Below are positions 8,515 through 15,975 of a stretch of 50,161 nt of DNA, piece by piece. This stretch comes from Deltaproteobacteria bacterium (GTDB taxonomy: Bacteria > Desulfobacterota > Desulfobacteria > Desulfobacterales > G020354645): NCBI GenBank assembly GCA_020354645.1, contig CP070652.1:3298927-3349087 (forward strand). Direction: 5' to 3'. The position numbers and the translations under genes are program-made. Position 1 is the stretch's first letter. Each line of letters begins with the position of its first letter. The notes beneath the pieces were generated by a model, which saw only the letters and a program-made list of their open reading frames with translations, ran no database searches and was not told the DNA's origin.

Positions 8515-9501
8515 ATGAAAATAAAAACCATCATCGGTGTGTTGACTGTAATCTTTGCTCTTACCTGCGTACCAGCTTTTGGCGGAAAGCTCATTCAAAC
8601 AGATGTTATCAGTACCGAGAAAATGAAGATAGTCTGGGGGTACTGTCCTTACGGCATGTTGGAAACTTCAGTCATGAAGGAGAAGAAGTTTTATAAGAAG
8701 TACCTGCCGAATGTGGATGTGGATTGGTTTTTCGGTCTGTGGAGCGTGCATCTCATTAATAACTGGATTGCCGGCAAACTTGAAATCGCCTATCTCGGGA
8801 ATATGCCCGCCGTCATGTTGCAATCCAAAATGGGAAATACCAAATGGGTCGGTGTGGCGGTATACCCCCATGGGGATGTCGGCGCCATCTTCGTTCCGAA
8901 GGGGTCCAAGATTAAAGATGTGAAAGAATTAGACGGTGCCACAGTTGCCACGGGAGTAGGCTCCTCTCACCACCGCATCCTTGAGGAAGTTGCGCGGCAG
9001 GAGGGAATAAAGTTCAATATTGTGAGCCAGAATCCGGAGGTGGCCGTGGGTAATCTGGAAGCCGGCAAGCTCCAGGCTTTCTGCTATTGGCCACCTTACA
9101 TCGAACTATGCAAGTCTAATAAGATCGGTAAAATTTTAGCTCCGGGCCACGTCAAAAAATATGAACCATACGTAAACGCTATCTGGCCCTTACTTGTAAG
9201 CGAGAATTTTGCAAACAAACATCCGGATATTGTCAAAGGACTTGTTAAGGCGGATAACGATCTCCATAATTTTATGGTGCGCCATCCGGATGAAGCAGCC
9301 AAAATCGTCTTCAAAGAGCTAGAGGAGAAGATTCCACTCAAGTCACTGAAGGCATCTCTTGCAAGATATCAGTACTCAAACGAATTGACAGATGAACACA
9401 TCGAAGTCATGCAAAGAGATATTGACTTCTTGTATGAAAAGAAATTCCTCAAAAAACATTTCAAAGCGGCAGACTGGGCTGATAATAGCTTCTATAAATA
9501 A
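8515..9501 (+). CDS. NitT/TauT-type ABC transporter substrate-binding protein
   Basis: A 328-aa periplasmic protein with an N-terminal signal peptide (MKIKTIIGVLTVIFALTCV, cleavage probably near the following PAFG). The body shows the SsuA/TauA/NrtA pattern: a ligand-entry strand MKIVWGYCP, a GKLEIAYLGNMPAVM segment, GSKIKDVKELDGATVATGVGSS in the middle and an AGKLQAFCYWPPY region. ATG 8515 follows AGAGGGGGAG. The ligand could be a sulfonate, nitrate, pyrimidine precursor or another small organic anion; the neighbouring methyltransferase and sulfur-relay genes favour a methylated or sulfur compound only weakly. A short inverted repeat GGTGTG/CACACC lies upstream at 8396-8416. Confidence 0.88.
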   Translation: MKIKTIIGVLTVIFALTCVPAFGGKLIQTDVISTEKMKIVWGYCPYGMLETSVMKEKKFYKKYLPNVDVDWFFGLWSVHLINNWIAGKLEIAYLGNMPAVMLQSKMGNTKWVGVAVYPHGDVGAIFVPKGSKIKDVKELDGATVATGVGSSHHRILEEVARQEGIKFNIVSQNPEVAVGNLEAGKLQAFCYWPPYIELCKSNKIGKILAPGHVKKYEPYVNAIWPLLVSENFANKHPDIVKGLVKADNDLHNFMVRHPDEAAKIVFKELEEKIPLKSLKASLARYQYSNELTDEHIEVMQRDIDFLYEKKFLKKHFKAADWADNSFYK

Positions 9502-9538
9502 CAATCGACTTCAGGAAGCAAACAGCTCAATGCGCGGT

Positions 9539-9567
9539 TCGGGAAGATGCTACAAGCATCTTCCCGA
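9539..9567 (+). terminator. Hairpin between binding-protein and permease genes
   Basis: TCGGGAAGATGCT and AGCATCTTCCCGA form a perfect 13-bp stem with loop ACA. No T-run follows, so it is more likely an mRNA-stabilising or partial terminator element. Such hairpins often keep binding-protein transcript above permease transcript. Confidence 0.6.
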
Positions 9568-9717
9568 CAAACTATGACCTGTATCTTGCATGCGAAAGCC
9601 TCCGATTCGTGCAAAATTCAAGTATTATCTCAACCTATCGCAAACAAAATGAAGAAAACCAGATAAATACAGGAATTTCACCCGAAACCATGGATTCAAA
9701 TTTACTGGGGAACAACT

Positions 9718-10566
9718 ATGGCTAATGCAAAAGAAGAAACTCTAGATTTTATTTGGCATGCCCCGACTTTTAAAACCAAGCTTGTCAATCGGAATACTAT
9801 TTTAAGTGCTGTTTCAATTGCGTCCCTATTTTTGTCCTGGGCCTTGCTGGTCCATTTCCAGGTGTACCGCTTCTCGCTTTTACCGAGCCCTGCCGAAGTA
9901 TTGGAGGAGGGTATCGCGTGGGTGAAAACCAATGTTTTCTGGATAGATGCTTTCGCAACCACCCTCAGGGTGCTGGTAGGCGTGTTGGCTGCTTATATCA
10001 TTGCGATTCCATTGGGTCTGATGATCGGTTGGAAAAAGGTATTTTCCGATCTGACATTTCCGACGCTAGAAGTCCTGCGTCCAATTCCGGCCCCGGCTTA
10101 TCTGCCCCTCGCCATTCTGCTTTTACCGACGCGGGAAGCAAGCGTTGCTTTCATCCCTTTCATTGACGCCTTCTTTCCGGTGCTGTTAAACACGATCACC
10201 GGGGTTAAAATAATCGACCGCGATTATTTTAGAGCGGCGCGCTGTTTGGGTTCCTCCCCCAAACAGATATTCTGGCATGTGGTCCTGCCAGGGGCGCTGC
10301 CATCTATCTCATCAGGATGCGCGATCGGCATGGGAATCGGTTGGATGGGGGCGGTCGTTGGAGAGATGATTACCGGAAAATGGGGCCTTGGTTACCGAAT
10401 TTGGGAATCATACATTCTGATCAGATACCCTTTGATTGTGGATGGGATGATCGCCATCGGGATTTTGGGTCTAGCTTCCTCGGTGCTGATTCGATATTTA
10501 ACAGTTCGGCTTATCCCATGGAGAAGAGCAATTACCGAGTCGCTGGATGAATCCATAACCAAATAG
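9718..10566 (+). CDS. ABC transporter permease 1 (NitT/TauT type)
   Basis: A 282-aa inner-membrane permease of the SsuC/TauC/NrtB group with about six helices. The coupling loop reads DYFRAARCLGSSPKQIFWHVVLPGALPSI, the expected EAA motif near residue 180. The ATG is preceded by GGGGAA. The next permease starts 13 bases after its TAG stop. It probably pairs with the second permease as a heterodimeric channel. Confidence 0.92.
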   Translation: MANAKEETLDFIWHAPTFKTKLVNRNTILSAVSIASLFLSWALLVHFQVYRFSLLPSPAEVLEEGIAWVKTNVFWIDAFATTLRVLVGVLAAYIIAIPLGLMIGWKKVFSDLTFPTLEVLRPIPAPAYLPLAILLLPTREASVAFIPFIDAFFPVLLNTITGVKIIDRDYFRAARCLGSSPKQIFWHVVLPGALPSISSGCAIGMGIGWMGAVVGEMITGKWGLGYRIWESYILIRYPLIVDGMIAIGILGLASSVLIRYLTVRLIPWRRAITESLDESITK

Positions 10567-10579
10567 GGAGGAGAATATT

Positions 10580-11386
10580 GTGGCTAATCAAACAGCCTCT
10601 GTTGAATCACAATTCTTGAGGCAAATTAGTAAGAAATTCCTCAACTGGAGCCTCCTGAGACAAATCATGTCATTTGTCTTATTTATAGGCCTCTGGAGCA
10701 TCATCGTCGTTGCGGTGGACTATTTTCATCAAATTCCGACACCCAAAGCGGTCTTTCTGGCCTTATTCGAACTTCCGATAACTGTAGTTCTAATAAATAT
10801 TCTCAAGAGCTTTTTCAGGGTTTTGGCGGGATTTTTCTTGGGTATCGTGATTGGTTTCCCTATTGGCGTGGCCATTGGATATTCAAGAGTGTTAAAAAAC
10901 CTGATCTTTCCAGCCTTTGAAATGATTCGTCCGATTCCTCCTATTGCCTGGATTCCGTTGACCGTTCTGTTCTTCGTGCACATTGAGTCCCAGATAATCT
11001 TTTTGACCTTTTATGGGGCCTTTTTCCCCATTGTGTACAACACGATGGGGGGGATTGCCGAAGTGGACATCCGTTTGCCCCGTGCCGCCATGTCTTTCGG
11101 GCTGGAGAGGAAACTGATGCTGTGGAAAGTAATTTTACCAGCAGCCATGCCGCAAATTTTCACCGGGATGAGACTGGCCATGGGAATCACCTGGATTTTA
11201 GTTGTGGCTGCAGAGATGATGGCCAACAAGGGAGGTATGGGCTATTATGTGTGGTACAACCACACCGTAATGGACTATCCCCATGTGGTTTTGGGGATGG
11301 GGATTATCGGTTTGTGCGGCGCCATATGTTCCATTGGTATTAACTTTGTCGGTAATTACTTTACCAGGTGGCGAAGGATTTTTTGA
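10580..11386 (+). CDS. ABC transporter permease 2 (NitT/TauT type)
   Basis: A 268-aa permease homologous to the preceding one, starting at GTG 10580 behind GGGAGGAG. The EAA-like loop reads DIRLPRAAMSFGLERKLMLWKVILPAAMPQI, and MIRPIPPIAWIPLTVLFF is a typical SsuC-type segment. The two permeases differ considerably, so they are likely non-identical halves of one channel. The first ATPase gene begins 12 bases after its stop. Confidence 0.92.
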   Translation: MANQTASVESQFLRQISKKFLNWSLLRQIMSFVLFIGLWSIIVVAVDYFHQIPTPKAVFLALFELPITVVLINILKSFFRVLAGFFLGIVIGFPIGVAIGYSRVLKNLIFPAFEMIRPIPPIAWIPLTVLFFVHIESQIIFLTFYGAFFPIVYNTMGGIAEVDIRLPRAAMSFGLERKLMLWKVILPAAMPQIFTGMRLAMGITWILVVAAEMMANKGGMGYYVWYNHTVMDYPHVVLGMGIIGLCGAICSIGINFVGNYFTRWRRIF

Positions 11387-11397
11387 GGAGATACTTC

Positions 11398-12243
11398 ATG
11401 TCCAATACCAATCAAGAAAGTGAGGTCGTCTTCAAGAACGTAGGCAAGATGGCGACTTTCAAAAAAACCCAGACTGTTATTTTGAAAGATTGTTCATTTA
11501 CGGTGGAAGCCGGAAAACTAAACGTTCTGATCGGACCGTCCGGCTGTGGCAAAACCACAGTGATCAACCTTATCGCCGGCTACGAAAGGCCGGATCTTGG
11601 AAGGGTTCTCATAAACGGGCGGCCCATATCCGGACCCAGCTGGGAGCGGTTGGTCGTGTTTCAAGAAACCGCCCTCTTTCCATGGTTGACTTGTTACGAT
11701 AATGTCATGTTCGGCCCTCTTGCGCGTGGGGTTATGTCCAAAGAATCAGCGCACCAGGAGACAGTAAAACTTCTGACCAAGGTCGGTCTTGAAGATTTTC
11801 GCGACAAATACCCCAGTCAGCTCAGTGGCGGTATGCAGCGACGCGCCGAATTGGCACGAGCCCTGATTAACCAGCCTGAAGTCATGCTCATGGATGAACC
11901 CTTCCGCGGGTTGGACGCCATGACCCGGAAGTTGATGCAGGAGTATTATCTGAAACTCTTTGAAGAAACAGGTGCCACCCATGTCTTCGTGACCTCGGAG
12001 TTGGAAGAGGCGATTATTTTGGCAGACAACCTTTTGGTCATGACCAACAAACCATCTAAAATAAAAAAGGTTATCGAGGTCGCGCTACCGCGTCCCCGTG
12101 ATTGGAGTATGGCCTCCTCCAAGAGATACCTTGATATTAAGGCAGAAGCGTTGGAGCTCCTCCATGAGGAAGCCGTCAAGGCATCCGTGGCCAGTGGCAA
12201 GTTGGATGTTGATCTGGCATCCGGTTACAAGAAGCCGGAATAA
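11398..12243 (+). CDS. ABC transporter ATP-binding protein 1
   Basis: A 281-aa ATPase of the SsuB/TauB/NrtD group. Walker A is GPSGCGKT (46-53), the ABC signature is LSGGMQRR and Walker B is VMLMDEPF. ATG 11398 has GAGGAG upstream, which decides it over an earlier in-frame start inside the permease gene. The H-loop position reads FVTSELEEA, with Ser where the switch His is usual (compare ITHDLEEA in the partner). This ATPase may therefore be catalytically weaker, in an asymmetric pair with the next gene. Confidence 0.92.
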   Translation: MSNTNQESEVVFKNVGKMATFKKTQTVILKDCSFTVEAGKLNVLIGPSGCGKTTVINLIAGYERPDLGRVLINGRPISGPSWERLVVFQETALFPWLTCYDNVMFGPLARGVMSKESAHQETVKLLTKVGLEDFRDKYPSQLSGGMQRRAELARALINQPEVMLMDEPFRGLDAMTRKLMQEYYLKLFEETGATHVFVTSELEEAIILADNLLVMTNKPSKIKKVIEVALPRPRDWSMASSKRYLDIKAEALELLHEEAVKASVASGKLDVDLASGYKKPE

Positions 12244-12297
12244 TAAAAATAATTATGCTCAGATTGGACATGACAAACGAGGCGAAAGGAAAACACA

Positions 12298-13146
12298 ATG
12301 GCGGACAGGACTCTCATGTCAAAAGGGGAAGGAAGGATTTCAGTCGAAGAAGTAGGCAAGATTTACGACCCGGAAGGGGTGAATGTCTGTGCCCTTAAAG
12401 ACTGCAATATGGAAATAGATCCCGGAGAGTTTGTCATGCTTGTTGGGCCTTCAGGATGCGGTAAAACCACGCTCTTGAACGCCATTGCCGGATTCTCCAA
12501 TGTCACCTCCGGGATTATCAGCTTGGACGATGAAATCATTGCTTCCCCCAGCATGCATCAATCTCCTGGCGCTGATCGTATTGTGGTCTTTCAAGGCGGT
12601 GCCCTATTCCCTTGGAAAACCGTTCTGGGCAACCTCGTCTATGGCCCCATGATGCAGGGGAAGATGAAAAGAGACGAGGCCGTGGCTGAAGCCAGGAGAC
12701 TTATGGACAAGCTGGGCCTGAGTAAAAGCTGTGAAGAATTGTACCCGGAGAAACTCTCCTCAGGGATGATGCGGCAAGTGGAAATCATCAGGGCGCTCAT
12801 CAACAATCCTAAGGTTCTGCTATTGGACGAACCTTTCCGGGCGCTTGATAATATGACCAAAAGCCTCATGCATGAATATCTTCTTGAGGTGTTTGCCATA
12901 ACCAAAAAGACAATCTTCTTTATCACGCATGACCTGGAAGAGGCGGTCTTTCTCGCCGATCGCGTCCTGATAATGACAACCCGTCCTGGAACCATCAAGG
13001 CCAGCATCGAAGTTAATATCTCCCGGCCGAGGAGCTTCAAAACTTTGGCTACCCGGGACTTTATGGATCTCAAGGAGCAGGCTGAAGCCGCGGTCAAGGA
13101 AGAAACGCTCAAGGCTTTTGAGGCCGGCGAACGTGAACTGGCCTGA
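12298..13146 (+). CDS. ABC transporter ATP-binding protein 2
   Basis: A 282-aa ATPase paralogous to its neighbour. Walker A is GPSGCGKT (50-57), Walker B is VLLLDEPF and the switch histidine is in FITHDLEEA. Its ABC signature is LSSGMMRQ instead of LSGGQ-like. With the first ATPase lacking the switch His, the two form a complementary asymmetric pair: one has the canonical signature, the other the canonical switch. It completes a five-gene importer from 8515 to 13146. Confidence 0.92.
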   Translation: MADRTLMSKGEGRISVEEVGKIYDPEGVNVCALKDCNMEIDPGEFVMLVGPSGCGKTTLLNAIAGFSNVTSGIISLDDEIIASPSMHQSPGADRIVVFQGGALFPWKTVLGNLVYGPMMQGKMKRDEAVAEARRLMDKLGLSKSCEELYPEKLSSGMMRQVEIIRALINNPKVLLLDEPFRALDNMTKSLMHEYLLEVFAITKKTIFFITHDLEEAVFLADRVLIMTTRPGTIKASIEVNISRPRSFKTLATRDFMDLKEQAEAAVKEETLKAFEAGERELA

Positions 13147-13176
13147 CAGTTTGAGTGTATTAAGGAAAATATTATC

Positions 13177-13623
13177 ATGGTTCGAAAAATCTTGATTCCC
13201 GTATATGGCTCTGAACATTCGAAAAAGGCGATTGAATTTGCTACCGACGTCTCCAAGAATTTCGATTCAGAACTTTATCTTATACATGTGGTCGCCGATA
13301 AAAACATTCCACCTGAAATACTTGAGTATATTGAAAGCGAAAAAATCGAAGGGGCTTTGAGCAAAGTTTAGGCCAAATTAATCAGTGAAGTAATCATGAA
13401 GGCTGCCCAAAACCAGGTAAAAGCTAAAGGTTTGAAGATCGTAAAAGCGACTGTATCCCGGGGTGATCCAGCCGAAGAGATAGTAAAATTTTCCAAAAAT
13501 AATGATATCGATATGATTGTTATTGGAAGTCGCGGGTTGGGTCAAACCAAGGGAATTCTGCTTGGCAGTGTATCGAGTAAAGTTTGCCATCTGTCCGAAT
13601 GCACTTGTGTAACAGTCAAGTAA
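13177..13623 (+). pseudogene. Universal stress protein interrupted by in-frame TAG
   Basis: A UspA-family gene of 148 codons with an in-frame amber codon at 13369-13371 (residue 65). Both sides are clean family sequence: MVRKILIPVYGSEHSKKA at the N-terminus, and GSRGLGQTKGILLGSVS, the nucleotide-binding loop, near the C-terminus. No frameshift is present. The amber falls in the variable middle region and could be one change from CAG, AAG or GAG. Options are a fresh nonsense mutation, separate expression of the second half (ATG 13396), suppression, or pyrrolysine insertion. At least seven genes in this window end in TAG, which argues against routine amber recoding. Confidence 0.7.
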
Positions 13624-13808
13624 CGATTGGGCTCGTCCACTAGGGTCTATTTGAAGGTTCTGTTTGGAGAACACGTCAAAATCAATTAGTTTCAACAACG
13701 GGACAGCGGATTGTCAGAGAACCAATCCACAACTTGGTCAGATAATTCACGAATGCCTTGGCGGTCCCATTGATTTGAAGCGGAAAACGTAGAAAGGGGT
13801 AAGAACGT

Positions 13809-14063
13809 ATGGATCTTTCGAAAATCAAACCGGATGAGGTCCTGGATGTGAGGCGATTTAGTTGCCCGATGCCAACGCTGAAGGCCATCAAAGCCTTGAA
13901 AAGCATGCAGCCGGGCCAAATTCTTGAAGTCCTCGGAAAGGACCCCGGCAGCAAGAAAGACATGCCCAAGCTTGCCCGAAAGTCGGGGCACGAGTGGCTC
14001 GGCTATCTGGATGATGAAGAAGGTTTTTATCGTTTTTACCTGAAAAAAGGCCGGAAAGAATAA
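13809..14063 (+). CDS. TusA-family sulfurtransferase
   Basis: An 84-aa TusA/SirA-like protein. The active-site motif is RRFSC19-P-M-P, where the Cys carries persulfide sulfur, followed by the family pattern of two helices on a four-stranded sheet. The ATG follows GAAAGGGG. It is followed within 11 bases by a DsrE-like gene, then DsrF- and DsrH-like genes, so this is a sulfur-relay cluster. In sulfur oxidisers TusA hands sulfur to DsrEFH; the direction and client here are unknown. Confidence 0.88.
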   Translation: MDLSKIKPDEVLDVRRFSCPMPTLKAIKALKSMQPGQILEVLGKDPGSKKDMPKLARKSGHEWLGYLDDEEGFYRFYLKKGRKE

Positions 14064-14074
14064 AGGGGTGATTT

Positions 14075-14383
14075 TTGGCTGAGAAACTCGGCATATGCGC
14101 GGCAACGCAAGGGTGCTTTCACCATGTGCTTGGTCTGACCAGGGCAGCCAAGGCAGCCGGTAAGCAAGTTGAGATTTTCCTTACCGGAGAAGGGGTGCAT
14201 TTAACTCAGGACCCCCGGTTCTCTGAGCTTCTGGAAGCGGGCCGCGTGGGGGTGTGTGAGGTTAGCTATATTGCCAGTGGCTATCAAGGTAAAGCCGTCC
14301 CTGGCCTGGTGGACAAGGATTTCGTCACCCAGGCGCGCAATGCGGAGATGGTTGAAGAATGCGAGCGATATATCATTCTGTAG
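14075..14383 (+). CDS. DsrE-like sulfur-relay protein
   Basis: A 102-aa DsrE/TusD-like protein starting at TTG 14075 behind AAAGGGGTG. It has the N-terminal strand/helix with LTRAAKAAGKQVEIFLTGEGV, and C61 (in GRVGVCEVSY) lies where the DsrE catalytic Cys is expected. It is the only one of the three Dsr-like proteins here that keeps a candidate active Cys, so it is the likely sulfur acceptor from the TusA-like protein. Confidence 0.78.
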   Translation: MAEKLGICAATQGCFHHVLGLTRAAKAAGKQVEIFLTGEGVHLTQDPRFSELLEAGRVGVCEVSYIASGYQGKAVPGLVDKDFVTQARNAEMVEECERYIIL

Positions 14384-14395
14384 GATACTGGATTC

Positions 14396-14683
14396 ATGAG
14401 CAAAAAAGTGGCTGTCCTGATTAAGGATAAAGATCGACAATACGAGGGGCTGCGCTCCAGCCTGGGGCTCCTGATGGAATTTCATGTTGTAAGTATGTTC
14501 GTCTTGAATCATGAGATCGAATTGACCGAAGAATATCGGGATAACATGGAGTTTATTGACGAGATGGAGGGGACTCGCTACAGCAATGTTTCAGCCAATG
14601 TTAAAAAATATGGCTTCAAGCCCATAACCCTTGAGGAGGTAGCCCAGAAGCTCATTGAGAATGAAGTGGTGATTCCGTTTTAG
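14396..14683 (+). CDS. DsrF/DsrE-superfamily-like protein without cysteine
   Basis: A 95-aa protein beginning MSKKVAVLIKDKDRQYEGL and ending ENEVVIPF, matching the alpha/beta layout of DsrE/F-superfamily subunits by length and position. It has no Cys at all, so it cannot carry persulfide and is presumably structural in a DsrEFH-like complex. It starts 12 bases after the DsrE-like stop and ends in TAG. The assignment rests on context and overall pattern. Confidence 0.6.
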   Translation: MSKKVAVLIKDKDRQYEGLRSSLGLLMEFHVVSMFVLNHEIELTEEYRDNMEFIDEMEGTRYSNVSANVKKYGFKPITLEEVAQKLIENEVVIPF

Positions 14684-14695
14684 GGAGGACCGGAT

Positions 14696-14869
14696 ATGAA
14701 AATCCTTCATATCTTGCGTTCAGAGCCGAATGAAATGGTAATGAATTTCATCCGAGAGACCTCAAAGAACGCCGTAAGTCTTGAGTTACCTATTTATGGG
14801 GAGGAAGTGGACTATGATCAACTGGTGACGGAAATCTTTGCCAGCGACAAAGTCATTTCCTGGTGGTAA
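14696..14869 (+). CDS. Small DsrH/TusB-like protein
   Basis: A 57-aa reading frame from ATG 14696 behind TAGGGAGGAC. It begins MKILHILRSEP and ends DQLVTEIFASDKVISWW; both ends resemble DsrH/TusB (an N-terminal MLHI strand and a C-terminal segment ending in a conserved Trp). It is shorter than the usual 90-100 aa and has no Cys, as if the middle of the fold were deleted. It completes a TusA-DsrE-DsrF-DsrH order. Confidence 0.6.
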   Translation: MKILHILRSEPNEMVMNFIRETSKNAVSLELPIYGEEVDYDQLVTEIFASDKVISWW

Positions 14870-15159
14870 AATATGCCCCTGTTCTAAACCGTATGGGAAA
14901 TCTTTGATTTGATTCTAGCCTGAATTCTTCTACTCCCTTTCATCTTCCAAAATTAAAAACCGACAAGTGAAGATAGTTGTCGGGATCGTCCTTTATCTCG
15001 TCGCCACAAAGATTTTTTTGGGGCTGTTTTCCTAATGCCCCCTACTCTCCTGCTTTGGGTATTTAAAGAGCATTCGTGGTTTGTAAAAATTTTGAATGAT
15101 ATCCGGATAGGGAAAGGCCTCACAGCCTGCGCCTCCCACCACCGCGCCTACGGGTTTAT

Positions 15160-15315
15160 ACACGGTTTAAAAAGTTTATCCGAAACTAGATCGGTCGTCT
15201 GCTTTCCGAATGCAACAGGAATATTTCAGAGGCAGCCCGGCAGTGCGGCCTCGAACGGCAGGCGTTACAACAAATAATGCGCAGATACGGGATCAAAGCG
15301 GATCTTTTCAGATGA
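15160..15315 (+). pseudogene. Remnant of a sigma-54 activator (Fis-type HTH tail)
   Basis: The last 41 codons (15190-15315) encode RLLSECNRNISEAARQ followed by CGLERQALQQIMRRYGIK, the C-terminal Fis-type DNA-binding helix-turn-helix of NtrC-family response regulators, ending in TGA. An in-frame TAG lies at 15187, and the sequence further upstream is only weakly similar. No ATPase domain remains. It is a decayed 3' end inside repeat-rich DNA. Confidence 0.7.
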
Positions 15316-15397
15316 TGCTTGAAATTATTGGTGTCCAAATACCTCCGGCATAGCAGGCCAAGAGGGTCTTAGAATTCGCTCCTGCTGAAAAGATGCC

Positions 15398-15429
15398 GGA
15401 ATAATGGAATGTTGGAATACTGGAATGAT
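15398..15429. repeat. Four imperfect 8-base repeats (GGAATNNT)
   Basis: Four tandem units read GGAATAAT, GGAATGTT, GGAATACT and GGAATGAT. Related inverted words (AATATTCCAG, AACATTCCAG) follow within 90 bases, so the region can fold on itself. The wider 14870-15800 stretch otherwise holds no intact gene. Confidence 0.6.
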
Positions 15430-15682
15430 GATATCCTTTCAACAAACCCAATATTCCAGTTCAGCCGTCGTAGCCAAAGGCTACTTTGGCGAAGTCGGCT
15501 TTTTCAACATTCCAGGTTTCCAAAAGCGCCTCTGTCCGCAAAGCCGTTAGGATAACTAAAGCTCACCTGGTAAATTGTTTTGGGAAAGATGTGATATCAA
15601 GAATGTTTCTCACCCACCGTCCAGAGTGTTAGAATTCTCTTCACCCCTTTCCTTTTTAAAAAAGATGGAGTCGCAAAAAATC

Positions 15683-15760
15683 GTCACTCCAGTGAAAACA
15701 GGTGTCCAGACTATTTGTAACCCCATGAAAAAACTGGATTCCGGCTTCCGCCGGAATGAC
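15683..15760. repeat. MITE-like element with imperfect inverted ends
   Basis: A 78-base element whose ends are inverted variants of a 27-base motif. The right end, CTGGATTCCGGCTTCCGCC then GGAATGAC, is a perfectly recognisable form of the CTGGATTCC/GGAATGAC repeat common in many proteobacterial genomes. The left end starts GTCACTCC and ends GTGTCCAG and is more diverged. No transposase is present. Confidence 0.65.
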
Positions 15761-15805
15761 GAAAAATGGTGCTTTTCGACTTTTTACGAAATCGTCAAAA
15801 ATAGC

Positions 15806-15857
15806 TTGACAAACTCGGTTCGGGGCACTATTAATTAGATTATTGGCATATGCTAAT
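15806..15857 (+). promoter_or_regulatory. Sigma-70 promoter with palindromic operator upstream of mrp
   Basis: TTGACA (15806-15811) and TATTAA (15829-15834) are separated by 17 bases. Eight bases further on, around the expected start site, lies TTGGCATATGCTAA (15843-15856), a near-perfect palindrome. The same 14 bases overlap the -10 of the DUF134 gene promoter at 18266. The mrp gene begins at 15976. Confidence 0.65.
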
Positions 15858-15975
15858 AATAACAACTGATGCAGTACCACCAGAAAATCGTTCGGCTTAA
15901 AATTTCTGACAAAGAGCATATCGGGAATAATATGGAGTAGATTACATTACATTCAATAACGGAGATATCAAGATA

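Noticed and set aside
15035..15277. 80-aa plus-strand open frame
   Set aside because: It runs in a different frame over the regulator remnant at 15160-15315 and has no ribosome site or recognised family.
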